Source: JALORV01 sp963712485
GTDB lineage: Bacteria; Pseudomonadota; Gammaproteobacteria; Burkholderiales; Burkholderiaceae_F
Assembly (NCBI GenBank): GCA_963712485.1
Contig: CAVQID010000036.1
Span: 1-64,000 of the forward strand
Length of the DNA: 64,000 nucleotides
Direction: 5' to 3'
How positions within the stretch are numbered: the first letter of the stretch is position 1; each line of letters opens with the position of its first letter. The notes beneath the pieces were generated by a model. The model searched no databases, was not told the DNA's origin, and saw only the letters and a list, made by a program, of their open reading frames with translations. Below, one piece after another: positions 56,401-64,000 of the stretch. A program made the translations under genes and the position numbers.

Positions 56401-57639
56401 ATGCCGCGCATCGATCCAGAACGGCTGCTTTCGGACTTGCGTCGGCTGCGTGGCATTGGCGCGCAGGGACGGGGCGTGGTCAGGCCAGCGTTCAGCGCCG
56501 CCGACATGGAAGCACGGCGCTGGCTGCGCGGTCGGTACGCCGAGGCTGGACTGGAAGCGACGATCGATGGCGTTGGCAATGTGCTGGGCCACTCGCCAAA
56601 GACGGGCAAGGCGCTGCTCATCGGCTCACATTCGGATACCCAGCCCACGGGCGGCTGGTTGGATGGCGCGCTGGGCGTGATCTATGCAGTTGAAGTGGTG
56701 CGTGCACTCGCAGCCGACGCCGCGACGCGCTCGCTGCCGGTGGACGCGGTGTCATTCCAGGATGAAGAGTCTCGCTTCGTCGGCTGTCTCGGCAGCCGTT
56801 CACTGGGAGGCGCACTGACGCCGGAAATGGAGCAGGATGCCACGGACAGCCGCGGCGTGACGCTGGCGGACGCTCTACGCGAAGCAGGCCTCGCGGGTGT
56901 GCCGCGACTGCGCCTCGCCGCTGATCGCTATGTCGGCTTCATCGAGGCGCACATCGAGCAGGGTCCGCATCTGGAGGAAGGCAACAACAGGGTGGGCGTG
57001 GTGACCGGCATCGTCGGCCTGCGTGGCATCCGCTTCGTCTTTCGCGGCCAGCAGAACCATGCTGGCACGACGATGATGGCGCGCCGCCGCGATGCCGCGA
57101 CGGCACTCTATGAACTGGCGCACCGCATTAACCTCGAATTCCCGAAGGTGGCGGGTGAGCGCAGCGTCTGGACCATGGGTCGCGTGCGCGTCGAGCCCAA
57201 TGCGACGTCGATCGTGCCGGGCTATGCCGAACTCGATCTGCAATTCCGGGATCCCTCCGACGCCCCGCTTGATGCTTTTGAAGCGATCGTCGCGCGACTG
57301 GTATCGGAGTTGAACGCGCGGGGAGGGGTCGCCATCGAAGCTATTCCGACACGCGCGCCGATTCGTCCCACGTCAATGGCCCCTTTCCTTCAGTCGCATA
57401 TAGAGGCTGCGGCGGAGCGCCACGCGCCCGGAAGGTGGGTGCGCATACCGAGCGGCGCCTTCCATGATGCCGGCATCATCTCCGCGTTCATGCCGTCGGC
57501 AATGCTGTTCATCCCTTCCATTGACGGCATCAGCCACGACTTCGCGGAGGACAGCCGAGAGGAAGACATTGTCCTCGGCTGCCAGGTTCTGGCCGACGCG
57601 GCCGCAGCGATACTCGAAGAAGCCAACGCGCGGCACTAA
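56401..57639 (+). CDS. M20 amidohydrolase (N-carbamoyl-amino acid hydrolase/allantoate amidohydrolase type)
   Basis: A 412-residue zinc-dependent hydrolase of the HyuC/AllC group, which cleaves N-carbamoyl or ureido bonds. The dimetal ligands are visible in GSHSDTQPTGGWLDGALGV (His, Asp), QDEESRFVGCLGSRSL (Glu pair), EAHIEQGP and the C-terminal SHDFAEDS (His). QNHAGTTMMARRRDA is the dimerisation-domain loop. ATG 56401 gives MPRIDPERLLSDLRRL. The gene is convergent with the methyltransferase gene and ends at a shared hairpin. No hydantoinase is adjacent. Exact substrate is unknown. Confidence 0.85.
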   Translation: MPRIDPERLLSDLRRLRGIGAQGRGVVRPAFSAADMEARRWLRGRYAEAGLEATIDGVGNVLGHSPKTGKALLIGSHSDTQPTGGWLDGALGVIYAVEVVRALAADAATRSLPVDAVSFQDEESRFVGCLGSRSLGGALTPEMEQDATDSRGVTLADALREAGLAGVPRLRLAADRYVGFIEAHIEQGPHLEEGNNRVGVVTGIVGLRGIRFVFRGQQNHAGTTMMARRRDAATALYELAHRINLEFPKVAGERSVWTMGRVRVEPNATSIVPGYAELDLQFRDPSDAPLDAFEAIVARLVSELNARGGVAIEAIPTRAPIRPTSMAPFLQSHIEAAAERHAPGRWVRIPSGAFHDAGIISAFMPSAMLFIPSIDGISHDFAEDSREEDIVLGCQVLADAAAAILEEANARH

Positions 57640-57667
57640 GCGGCGGTGTTGCGAAGGACACCGCCGC
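57640..57667. terminator. Bidirectional hairpin between convergent genes
   Basis: GCGGCGGTGT (57640-57649) and its exact complement (57658-57667) form a 10-bp stem with an eight-base loop. It fills the gap between the M20 gene and the methyltransferase stop. Confidence 0.65.
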
Positions 57668-57668
57668 G

Positions 57669-58478
57669 TCAACCGGGTGCAACGCCTTTCACCGCCCAAG
57701 CCAGCGCCGCATAGGAGCGCGGACCATCCGGCTCGCCATCGATGTACGCGCGCCTCAACGCGTCGCGCAGCCGGCTCCGCTCCGCGTCGCCAAGTGTGGC
57801 GACGTACTGCGCCTGCGGCCCGTCCTTGCCCAGGTACGGTGTCCAGAAGTCTTCGAAAGAGTCGAATTCCATACGGATGCTCAAGGTTGTTTCGACGACA
57901 TCGATGAATCCGGCGCTGCGCCACGCGTTGGCCAGCTCGCCCGGGCGGGTCATCGGGCGCGTGTAACTGCGTGCCCGTCGTTCATCGGCCTTCGGATCGA
58001 GCGCGGCCGCCGTGTCAAAGAACATGCGGCTGACGACGAAGCCACCGCGGGCATCCCACACGGTGGCGCCGACCACGGCTCCGGGCCGGGCGACCCGCCG
58101 CATTTCGGCAATCGCGTGGTCTGCTTGCGGTACGAAATGGAGCATCAGCATGGACAGCACGCGGTCGAAGCTCTTGTCCGGGTACGCCAGTGCGCACGCA
58201 TCACCCACGTCGAACCGGACGCGCGGATCGCGGTTGTGTGCTCTGGCGTGCTGCACATAGACGTCGGCAAAGTCGACGCCCTGCACCTGCTTGAGACCGC
58301 TTCTGCGGGCCAACTCAAAGGTCAGGCTGCCGGTGCCGCAGCCCACATCGAGGACGGATTCACCGCTTGCCGTACCGACAAAGTCGAGGAACGGCCCCGC
58401 CAGTCGCCGGCTCCAGCGGCCCATTTGCTGCTCATAGCCGTCGCCGTCCGCTGCGACAAACGTCGAGGCCACCGTCAT
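57669..58478 (-). CDS. SAM-dependent class I methyltransferase
   Basis: A 269-residue methyltransferase of the UbiE/type 11 group. SVLDVGCGTGSLTFELAR near residue 43 is motif I, GVDFADVYV motif II, and YPDKSFDRVLSMLMLHFV motif III/IV. The fold is typical, with a helical C-terminal extension that may bind the substrate. ATG 58478 (MTVASTFVAADGDGYEQQMG) is chosen because the longer frame from 58532 adds unrelated sequence. The substrate is unknown. It is convergent with the M20 gene and lies downstream of the esterase gene on the same strand. Confidence 0.8.
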   Translation of the reverse strand: MTVASTFVAADGDGYEQQMGRWSRRLAGPFLDFVGTASGESVLDVGCGTGSLTFELARRSGLKQVQGVDFADVYVQHARAHNRDPRVRFDVGDACALAYPDKSFDRVLSMLMLHFVPQADHAIAEMRRVARPGAVVGATVWDARGGFVVSRMFFDTAAALDPKADERRARSYTRPMTRPGELANAWRSAGFIDVVETTLSIRMEFDSFEDFWTPYLGKDGPQAQYVATLGDAERSRLRDALRRAYIDGEPDGPRSYAALAWAVKGVAPG

Positions 58479-58553
58479 GGAGTTTCTCCCGTTGTCATCG
58501 AGCCAGCAAAGGGCCCATGCATTGGTTGTCAAAGATGGGGTTTGCCATGGCTA

Positions 58554-59756
58554 TCAAGTCTGCAGGAAGAAACGAAGCATTTCGGCGGCAGCATTTGGCC
58601 CCCGCGGATCGGTGTACGAACCTGCGCGGTCACCGCCAAACCACGCGTGGCCGCCACCGTGCACAAGCCAGTGTTCGAGTACCACGCGGCCTGAAGCATC
58701 TCGGTGGATCGTGCGCGTGTAGGCATGGCCGTGCGGAGCCGCACCGCTTTCGGTAAGGATCTCTCCGCCACCATTGCCTGCCGAATGCACGGACTGCGCA
58801 ATGACATTGGCGCCGTTACGCGGATGCACGGTCCGGTCGCGATCGCCATGAAACACGATCGTGGGTATCGCATGCGACGTTGCCGTTGGCCCGCCAGGGC
58901 GTCCGGCCGGCGCGGGCATTCCCTTCATCGCCGCGAGTGCCGAGGGCAGGTCGTGCGCGCTGCCGCAGGCGAGACCCGAGTGGATGCCAACCGCTGCGTA
59001 CAGGTCGGGGTAAGTGACGCCCATCACGGCGGCCATCGCACCTCCTGCCGAGAGGCCGGCCACGTACACCTTGCGTGAATCCAGCCGATAGTGATCGACG
59101 ATTTCGCGCGTCATGCCGGCGATGATTGCGGGCTCGCCGCGATCCTTGACCTGATCCTCGCGGCGGAACCAGTTCCAGCATCGCGACGCGTTGGCGCTGT
59201 TGGACTGCGCGGGGTAAAGCACGAAGCAGCTTTGCGCCTCGGCGAGCGCGTTCATGGCTGTGCCGGCGGCAAAGTCGTCTGGTGTCTGCTTGCAGCCATG
59301 CAGCATGACGATCAATGGCAGTGGCTGTCCGGTGTAGCCGGACGGGACGTACAGCTTGTAGGCGCGTTGGCCGGCAACACCTTCGTAGGTGCCGTCCTTC
59401 CAGTCGCCGGTCCGTCGCTTGTCATGTTCCGCAGTGGGAGGTCGCTCATCAACAACGGGCGCAACTGGACTTTGCTGATTAGAGCCGTCTTCGCGACTTT
59501 GCAGTTCCGCGGCGTCTGCGCGGTACGCGGGGCGGACTGCCTGCCCGCTCGGCGTCGCCTTAGGGACTTCAATGTATTCGCCTTCGATAATGTCGTCGCT
59601 TGTCGCTTGGCCGTCCGACGTCTGGCCCCCGAACGGCGCTGCGCCGGGGGTCGTGCGCGAAAGACTCGTCTGGATGAGTCTTGTCGCATCTGCCAGTCTG
59701 CCGGTACGCGTCAGTTCGGTGGCGCGGACGATGCCGGCCAGTATTCCCTTGTTCAT
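58554..59756 (-). CDS. PHB-depolymerase-family esterase
   Basis: A 400-residue alpha/beta hydrolase of the LpqC/PhaZ type. The lipase box is GLSAGGAMA near residue 235, HGCKQTPDDFA near 154 is the oxyanion region, and the His is in HGGGHAWFGG near the C terminus. The N-terminal 110 residues (VRATELTRTGRLADATRLIQ, then a Pro/Ser-rich linker) are variable, and no signal peptide is visible, so it may act on intracellular polyhydroxyalkanoate or other esters. A CopG/RHH regulator gene lies just upstream on the same strand, 36 bases away; such pairs occur in related bacteria and suggest co-regulation. Confidence 0.82.
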   Translation of the reverse strand: MNKGILAGIVRATELTRTGRLADATRLIQTSLSRTTPGAAPFGGQTSDGQATSDDIIEGEYIEVPKATPSGQAVRPAYRADAAELQSREDGSNQQSPVAPVVDERPPTAEHDKRRTGDWKDGTYEGVAGQRAYKLYVPSGYTGQPLPLIVMLHGCKQTPDDFAAGTAMNALAEAQSCFVLYPAQSNSANASRCWNWFRREDQVKDRGEPAIIAGMTREIVDHYRLDSRKVYVAGLSAGGAMAAVMGVTYPDLYAAVGIHSGLACGSAHDLPSALAAMKGMPAPAGRPGGPTATSHAIPTIVFHGDRDRTVHPRNGANVIAQSVHSAGNGGGEILTESGAAPHGHAYTRTIHRDASGRVVLEHWLVHGGGHAWFGGDRAGSYTDPRGPNAAAEMLRFFLQT

Positions 59757-59792
59757 GCTGTCCTTCCAGAATGCGCGACTGATTACCCGCTA

Positions 59793-60230
59793 TCAGCGGA
59801 TGCGGTCCGACAATGCTTCACGCACGGCAGGGCTGGCACGCAGCGCACCGAGCACCGAAATGGTTGCGATGGTCTGGGCCGCGAGCTTGGGTGGCACGTC
59901 CTCGTCGATCGACGCGAGACCGAGCACCTGAATGTGCAACTGCTCGCCAGCTTTCCGGCAGCGCTCCAGGTCATCACGAGTGAAACGCTGCAGGCCAAGG
60001 ACCATCGAACGCCGCGCGACCGTCTGCTTGAGAACGTCGCCGTGTGTGGCCAGCTGATTGCGGATTGCCGTTCGAATGAAATCGGTGCGGTTGGAATAGA
60101 AACCCTCCTGAACCAGTAGGTCGATGTGGCCGAGATCCACGTAGCCGAGGTTGATCGTGATCTTCTCCGACTCCGTTTCCTTGCGTCGAACCTCACGCGA
60201 ACCTACAAGCGCCATCTCTGAACCATCCAT
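59793..60230 (-). CDS. CopG-family ribbon-helix-helix regulator
   Basis: A 145-residue DNA-binding protein. ITINLGYVDLGHIDLLVQEG and FYSNRTDFIRTAIRNQLATH form the ribbon-helix-helix fold near residues 24-64. The C-terminal part is helical. RHH proteins bind short palindromes, often autoregulating; a palindrome overlaps the start of this gene. It lies upstream of and parallel to the esterase gene. ATG 60230 begins within the palindrome region; ATG 60215 is an alternative start. Confidence 0.8.
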   Translation of the reverse strand: MDGSEMALVGSREVRRKETESEKITINLGYVDLGHIDLLVQEGFYSNRTDFIRTAIRNQLATHGDVLKQTVARRSMVLGLQRFTRDDLERCRKAGEQLHIQVLGLASIDEDVPPKLAAQTIATISVLGALRASPAVREALSDRIR

Positions 60231-60249
60231 ATACCATCCCGATGGATGG
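60223..60249. promoter_or_regulatory. Candidate RHH operator at the regulator start
   Basis: Two nested palindromic elements: CCATCC (60223-60228) with GGATGG (60244-60249), and CCATC-CC-GATGG at 60234-60245. They cover the regulator's start and the region towards the divergent lipoprotein gene, consistent with autoregulation. Confidence 0.5.
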
Positions 60250-60358
60250 CACTATACACGATTGGGCGGTTCTTCCATCCCCTCCACATTGCCGGCGGAT
60301 CGACGATGTTCCCGTGGCATTTCGGCGGTTCTCCTTTTTGGCTGTGTACCCAAAATCG

Positions 60359-61012
60359 ATGATCATGAGTTTCGTTCCTCTCCGTGCGACTTCAACGTTC
60401 CTGACCTCCCTGATCGGCGTGGCCTTGCTTGCCGGCTGCGCCGGCGGCTTGGGAAAAGACGAGTGCCGTATCGCGGACTGGCACACGATCGGCTACGAAG
60501 ATGGACTGCGCGGCTATCCCGCGGAGCGGATCGGCGCCCACCGGGCCGCCTGCGCAAAGCACCAGGTTGCACCGGATCTCGCTGCTTATACCGACGGCCG
60601 AGAGCGCGGCTTGCTGACGTATTGCCAGCCGAGCAACGGCTTTCGCGTCGGATTGAACGGCCGGCCCTATGCCAACGTATGCTCGGGTGCGAATGAGCCG
60701 GCGTTCGTCGACGGACTGCGGCACGGTCGGCAGATCCATGACGCCCGCGCTGAGCTGCGGGACGCGCAAAATCGATTGCGAAATGCCAGGGAAGGCCTGC
60801 TGCAGACGGAAGCCGCGCTGCAAAGTGCCGGAGCAGAGCTGGTGATGCCGGACGTCCCGACAGCACGTCGCGTGTTTCTGGCGCAGGAACTGGTCAGGCT
60901 GGCGGAGGAACGCGCAGAACTTCAGGCGCGCATCGATCGACTCAGTCTGCGTACGCGCGAACTGGTCGTCAACGTCAGGGAGCTCGAGCGGCAGAGCCCC
61001 TACGTCTTGTGA
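60359..61012 (+). CDS. DUF2799 lipoprotein
   Basis: A 217-residue lipoprotein. The signal MIMSFVPLRATSTFLTSLIG ends in the lipobox VALLAGCAGG, Cys as lipidation site. The mature part starts with CRIADWHTIGYEDGLRGYPA, the DUF2799 signature, and repeats GRERGLLTYCQPSNGFRVG; a coiled coil follows at about 120-210 (ELRDAQNRLRNAREGLLQTE). Family function is unknown. ATG 60359 or 60365 may be the start. It is divergent from the RHH regulator gene. Confidence 0.78.
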   Translation: MIMSFVPLRATSTFLTSLIGVALLAGCAGGLGKDECRIADWHTIGYEDGLRGYPAERIGAHRAACAKHQVAPDLAAYTDGRERGLLTYCQPSNGFRVGLNGRPYANVCSGANEPAFVDGLRHGRQIHDARAELRDAQNRLRNAREGLLQTEAALQSAGAELVMPDVPTARRVFLAQELVRLAEERAELQARIDRLSLRTRELVVNVRELERQSPYVL

Positions 61013-61283
61013 CAAGGGGCAAGGCGCGCGCGGAATTCCATGGCGATGCGTTGTCCGCGCTTCACCGGACGCGCCGAGCTGTCCACTAAATCCTGACTGT
61101 CCGAATGCGGACGGGCGCCTGTCACCTTTGCTTCGCTCAAGAGCGGACTTGCGACACGATCTTCGAAACGGTTGAACGAAGGAAGTCTCGTTACGGCCGA
61201 CAGGGCCGTTTGCTCAGATCGCAGGTTACCTCGTGGGCGACGTCCGGCCTTCGTAACAGCGGCATCGGCTCTAAGTTCTGCCG

Positions 61284-61793
61284 CTACCCGAAGCGGAACA
61301 AGCCGAATCCCGACGTCTTCTCGCGCGTGGCGCGTCCGCCTGGACAGTACACAAGGTATCCACGCTGGCTGGCGTGATAGTCGAGCACGGTGTCGCCGGC
61401 CTGGATACGGACTCGGTAACCGGGCACCGTAGCCATTGTGTACATCACGCCGGGCTGCGGACAACCGAGACTGCCATCAGGCCACGTGACGGCTTCGCTG
61501 CTGATGACCTGCAGCGCCGATACGTTCTGACCTGTCCTACGCGCGGCGTCGTCCACCGCGGCGCGGATGACCGACTGCAGGTCACTGTCGTTGGCCGCGT
61601 TGACCTGATTGGCCGGCGCCTGCACTGCATGCGATGTGGTCGAACCAGTGACAGCCAGCTCATTCGCCGTCTGGAGCGACCGCAGAGTCGCAGGATCGCC
61701 AACGCCGCTACTGAAGACGATCGCCAGGTCCACGCAGGAAATGAATGCTGTCCCGATCAGAGGCGACCTCCGCGTATTGCGTTGTCCTCGCAC
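61284..61793 (-). CDS. Conserved hypothetical protein with WPDGSLGCPQPG motif
   Basis: A protein of about 169 residues whose C-terminal half has AVTWPDGSLGCPQPGVMYTM and GDTVLDYHASQRGYLVYCPG, a recurring motif set in betaproteobacterial proteins of unknown function. Two Cys residues could form a disulfide. A hydrophobic stretch near the N terminus (IGTAFISCVDLAIVFSS) may be a signal peptide or anchor. The start is unclear: the frame opens at 61904, but a hairpin sits there; GTG 61793 (MRGQRNTRRSPLIG) fits better. It is downstream of the protease gene on the same strand. Confidence 0.55.
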   Translation of the reverse strand: MRGQRNTRRSPLIGTAFISCVDLAIVFSSGVGDPATLRSLQTANELAVTGSTTSHAVQAPANQVNAANDSDLQSVIRAAVDDAARRTGQNVSALQVISSEAVTWPDGSLGCPQPGVMYTMATVPGYRVRIQAGDTVLDYHASQRGYLVYCPGGRATREKTSGFGLFRFG

Positions 61794-61881
61794 GACACTT
61801 GACAGGTACCGGCGGCCACGGATTGGGTGAAGCCCCTGAGTCGGGGGCTTTACGCCGAGATGCGGCAGGCTCTTCTTGATT

Positions 61882-61911
61882 CGATCGAGTGCCCGCCAGA
61901 GCACTCGATCG
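61882..61911 (-). terminator. Perfect 11-bp hairpin after the subtilase gene
   Basis: CGATCGAGTGC and its exact complement enclose CCGCCAGA, 17 bases after the protease stop on the minus strand. No T run follows. A second hairpin AAGCCCC / GGGGCTT lies at 61831-61851. Confidence 0.55.
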
Positions 61912-61927
61912 ATCGTCTACGTTGGAC

Positions 61928-64000
61928 TCACTGCGGCGCCAAGAACAGCAGCGCTTCCGTCGGCTGGGTCGCGCCGCCGCGGACACCTGCGCCACGATCG
62001 CCGTTGGTGATCAGCATCAAGCCCCGCTCCGGCGAGTTGCCAGGGAAGGGGCCGAAGTCGTACACCGCCAGCCCACTCGAATTGCTGGAGTTCCCAGCCA
62101 CATCGCTGGTAACACCATAGAACCGCTCACCCAGCGGAGTGACCGTCAGGCCGGTGACCATGTCTCCGGGACCGCCATAGTAGAAGTCCTGCGCCACGAC
62201 GGCCATGTTGACCTGCGTAGCCAACAGGTTTGCCGCGTTCATCCCGATCTGCTCACCGCAGATGAGCAGCACGGTGTTCCCGGTATTCGTGGAGTGCTCG
62301 GCGAAGAAGAACGCGCTGGTGGCACCCGTGGCGAGATTCAACACCCAACTTAGCTGGCGCCCGTCAGTGATCGTGCTGAGACCGGAGGCATCGCGATTGA
62401 GCACCACATAGTCGTCGACCCCGTCGCGGTTCGTATCAAGCCACACCTGATGGCTCACCGGGAGCAAGTGCTGCTGTCTTTCCCAGGTATTCACCGCGAA
62501 CGCCCAGATGAAGGACGCACTCGCCGAGCAGAAGCCCGCAGGCACCGGGAACGTATTGATGCCGATCGCGCGGATGTCGGGCGTCGGCGATTGCGCCCCC
62601 AGAGCACCTTGAGGCTGGTTGGGGCTGACCGCCAGCAGCGCGTAGGCATCGTTCTGCGCGCCGCCCACGCCCGTGTTATTCAGGCCGATCGTCTGCGGGA
62701 ACGCACCGGGGACGAGCGCGGTGGTCGTGGGTTGTACTCGCGCCGCCTTGCGCGGCAGCACGTGCCACGCGAGCCGGATCGGTTGCTTCCCATCGTCCAG
62801 CACCAGGTAGCCGTCGTACTCGTTCGTGGTCAGCGTGGCCGGATCGGCTCCGCTGCTGCCCGAGTTCATGAAGTTGCCGCGTAGCAGCGAGCCGTTGATC
62901 GTCAGTGTCACGTCGAAGCTGGTGAGCGTTCCTTTCCCCGGCTTGACTGAGACATTCGGCGGCGCGCTCATCGTCACCGCGCCGTTCGCAACATCATCAG
63001 CGAAGCGGAACGTCGGTGTCACCGTATAGGTGTGGGCCTTGTTGTCGAGATTGCGAATCTGCACGGTCTTGGTCATGCTCACCGTTCCGTCTGCAACGTC
63101 GACAAAGCCAAAGCTCAGCGCGCCGGCGGGTACGTCTTTGTCCCAAGCCGCGATCGGAGCGGCAACGGCACGGTTGACGCGGACCTCACCTCCGCCGATA
63201 CGGGTGATCGGAGCCAGCGCGCCGGTCAACGGGTTACTGAGGATGTTGATTTCGCCGGTGTTCATCAGCAGCGCCTTGACCTCGAGCGGCGACAAGCCGT
63301 GGCCGAGTGCATTCCCGGGTGGCGTTCCCTTCGCGGTGGCCTTGGTTCCGCCATGGGCTTGCAGCACCAGCGCGGCTGAGCCCGCGATCATGGGCGCGGC
63401 ACCCGACGTGCCACTGAAAGGCCCTTCGCCCGTGCCGCTGCCGGCAATCGCGGACACAGACGCACCAGGAGCGCCGATTTCCGGCTTGATCAGCGTCGTG
63501 TCTTCATGCTGCGGACCGCGCGATGAACTTCCGACGATCGACCCAGCCAACGGGATGCCGACTTTAGGATCGAACCTCACTACGGTGTTTGGCAGGCCGC
63601 TTCTCAGGCGGTTGGCAACAGCCTGGCTGACCATGTAACCGGGGATGGTGATCGGGCGGTCGCCACCGTCCCCGCCTTCAAACGGGTCACCCGGCGCGAT
63701 GAGGCCAATGATGCCGATCAAGCCGCCGGCGTCGGCGACGTTTTTGACCTTCAGTGTGAAGTTGCAGTTACCCCGATTCACCAGAACGATTTTTCCCACC
63801 AGCGAGCCGGCAGGAAACGCGGCACAGCCGTCCAGATTGCCATTCGCGCCATTGGCGTATTGCAGCGGTGCCTCGATCGGTGCCGTGAGCGGTGCTGACC
63901 AGGGCTGGAAGACCGCCGGAAAATTGCCGGCGATCGACGCAGGAGCGACGATCTGCATCAACGGCAGAAACGCGGTGGGAACGGCGGTCTGCGCGACTGC
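61928..64000 (-). CDS. Subtilisin-like serine protease with PA domain (5' end beyond window)
   Basis: About 690 residues are visible, and the frame is open to the right edge. The catalytic-Ser block is FSGTSGAAPMIAGSAALVLQ, as in S8 proteases. Upstream of it are SSRGPQHEDTTLIKPEIGAP and a PA-type insertion (VGKIVLVNRGNCNFTLKVKN). The Asp and His blocks must lie beyond 64000. After the catalytic domain comes a long C-terminal region of immunoglobulin-like beta domains (TVQIRNLDNKAHTYTVTPTF, HQVWLDTNRDGVDDYVVLNR), typical of exported proteases. Its C terminus at 61928 is intact. Export is likely, but the signal is outside the window. Confidence 0.85.
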   Translation of the reverse strand, partial: AVAQTAVPTAFLPLMQIVAPASIAGNFPAVFQPWSAPLTAPIEAPLQYANGANGNLDGCAAFPAGSLVGKIVLVNRGNCNFTLKVKNVADAGGLIGIIGLIAPGDPFEGGDGGDRPITIPGYMVSQAVANRLRSGLPNTVVRFDPKVGIPLAGSIVGSSSRGPQHEDTTLIKPEIGAPGASVSAIAGSGTGEGPFSGTSGAAPMIAGSAALVLQAHGGTKATAKGTPPGNALGHGLSPLEVKALLMNTGEINILSNPLTGALAPITRIGGGEVRVNRAVAAPIAAWDKDVPAGALSFGFVDVADGTVSMTKTVQIRNLDNKAHTYTVTPTFRFADDVANGAVTMSAPPNVSVKPGKGTLTSFDVTLTINGSLLRGNFMNSGSSGADPATLTTNEYDGYLVLDDGKQPIRLAWHVLPRKAARVQPTTTALVPGAFPQTIGLNNTGVGGAQNDAYALLAVSPNQPQGALGAQSPTPDIRAIGINTFPVPAGFCSASASFIWAFAVNTWERQQHLLPVSHQVWLDTNRDGVDDYVVLNRDASGLSTITDGRQLSWVLNLATGATSAFFFAEHSTNTGNTVLLICGEQIGMNAANLLATQVNMAVVAQDFYYGGPGDMVTGLTVTPLGERFYGVTSDVAGNSSNSSGLAVYDFGPFPGNSPERGLMLITNGDRGAGVRGGATQPTEALLFLAPQ

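Noticed and set aside
34887..57639. A complete hydantoin pathway from the HyuA-HyuB-like enzyme plus the M20 N-carbamoylase-type hydrolase
   Set aside because: The genes are 18 kb apart with unrelated genes between, and the HyuA-HyuB protein is of the fused 5-oxoprolinase form.

Overview
The window is high-GC DNA from a betaproteobacterium, probably Burkholderiales-like. This placement rests on gene order and protein character, not a database search: aminotransferase next to uvrB, lplT-alr-radA, tsaB-rimI-uracil-DNA glycosylase, tig-clpP-clpX-lon-hupB-tRNA-Val-tRNA-Asp-ppiD, and a TRAP transporter beside a 5-oxoprolinase.

Positions 1-3694 are accessory DNA with visibly lower GC. They hold a broken IS21-type istA, a frameshifted family-2 glycosyltransferase, an O-antigen/polysaccharide export ATPase that lacks its Walker A motif, and the C-terminal half of a family-4 glycosyltransferase. 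The last two meet head to head at about 2546. The block ends exactly at the 3' end of a tRNA-Asn gene, which suggests a decayed island or surface-polysaccharide locus.

Positions 3.7-30.6 kb are core functions: aminotransferase, DNA repair (uvrB, udg, radA), tRNA modification (tsaB, mnmH), cell wall (alr), lysophospholipid flipping (lplT), squalene synthesis for hopanoids (hpnC-hpnD-hpnE), the protein quality-control cluster (tig, clpP, clpX, lon, hupB, ppiD), tesA with a divergent ABC ATPase, and nnrD. Positions 30.6-38.6 kb hold dadA, the TRAP transporter dctPQM and a fused 5-oxoprolinase, which look like an uptake and catabolic module for an amino-acid-derived acid. An HDOD protein and purL follow.

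From 44 to 64 kb the content is accessory and mostly small transcription units: an OmpH/Skp-like chaperone, a GFA protein with a LysR regulator, a DUF1059-type protein, a large winged-helix/NB-ARC/TPR regulator divergent from two small exported or membrane proteins and a cupin, surE, a diacylglycerol kinase-like lipid kinase, an M20 amidohydrolase, a methyltransferase, a PHB-depolymerase-type esterase with a CopG/RHH regulator, a DUF2799 lipoprotein, and a subtilisin-like protease cut by the right edge.

A striking property is the number of single-base frameshifts in genes that should be intact. There are eight in tig, four in hpnC, two each in clpP and lon, and one each in clpX, alr, hpnE, the 5-oxoprolinase, purL, the GT2 gene and the SnoaL gene. 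Protein similarity continues cleanly across each break and net lengths agree with the inferred indels. Sequencing or assembly error, densest at 17.0-20.3 kb, is therefore the best explanation for the housekeeping genes. I give restored gene extents. No CRISPR array, rRNA gene or complete mobile element was seen.
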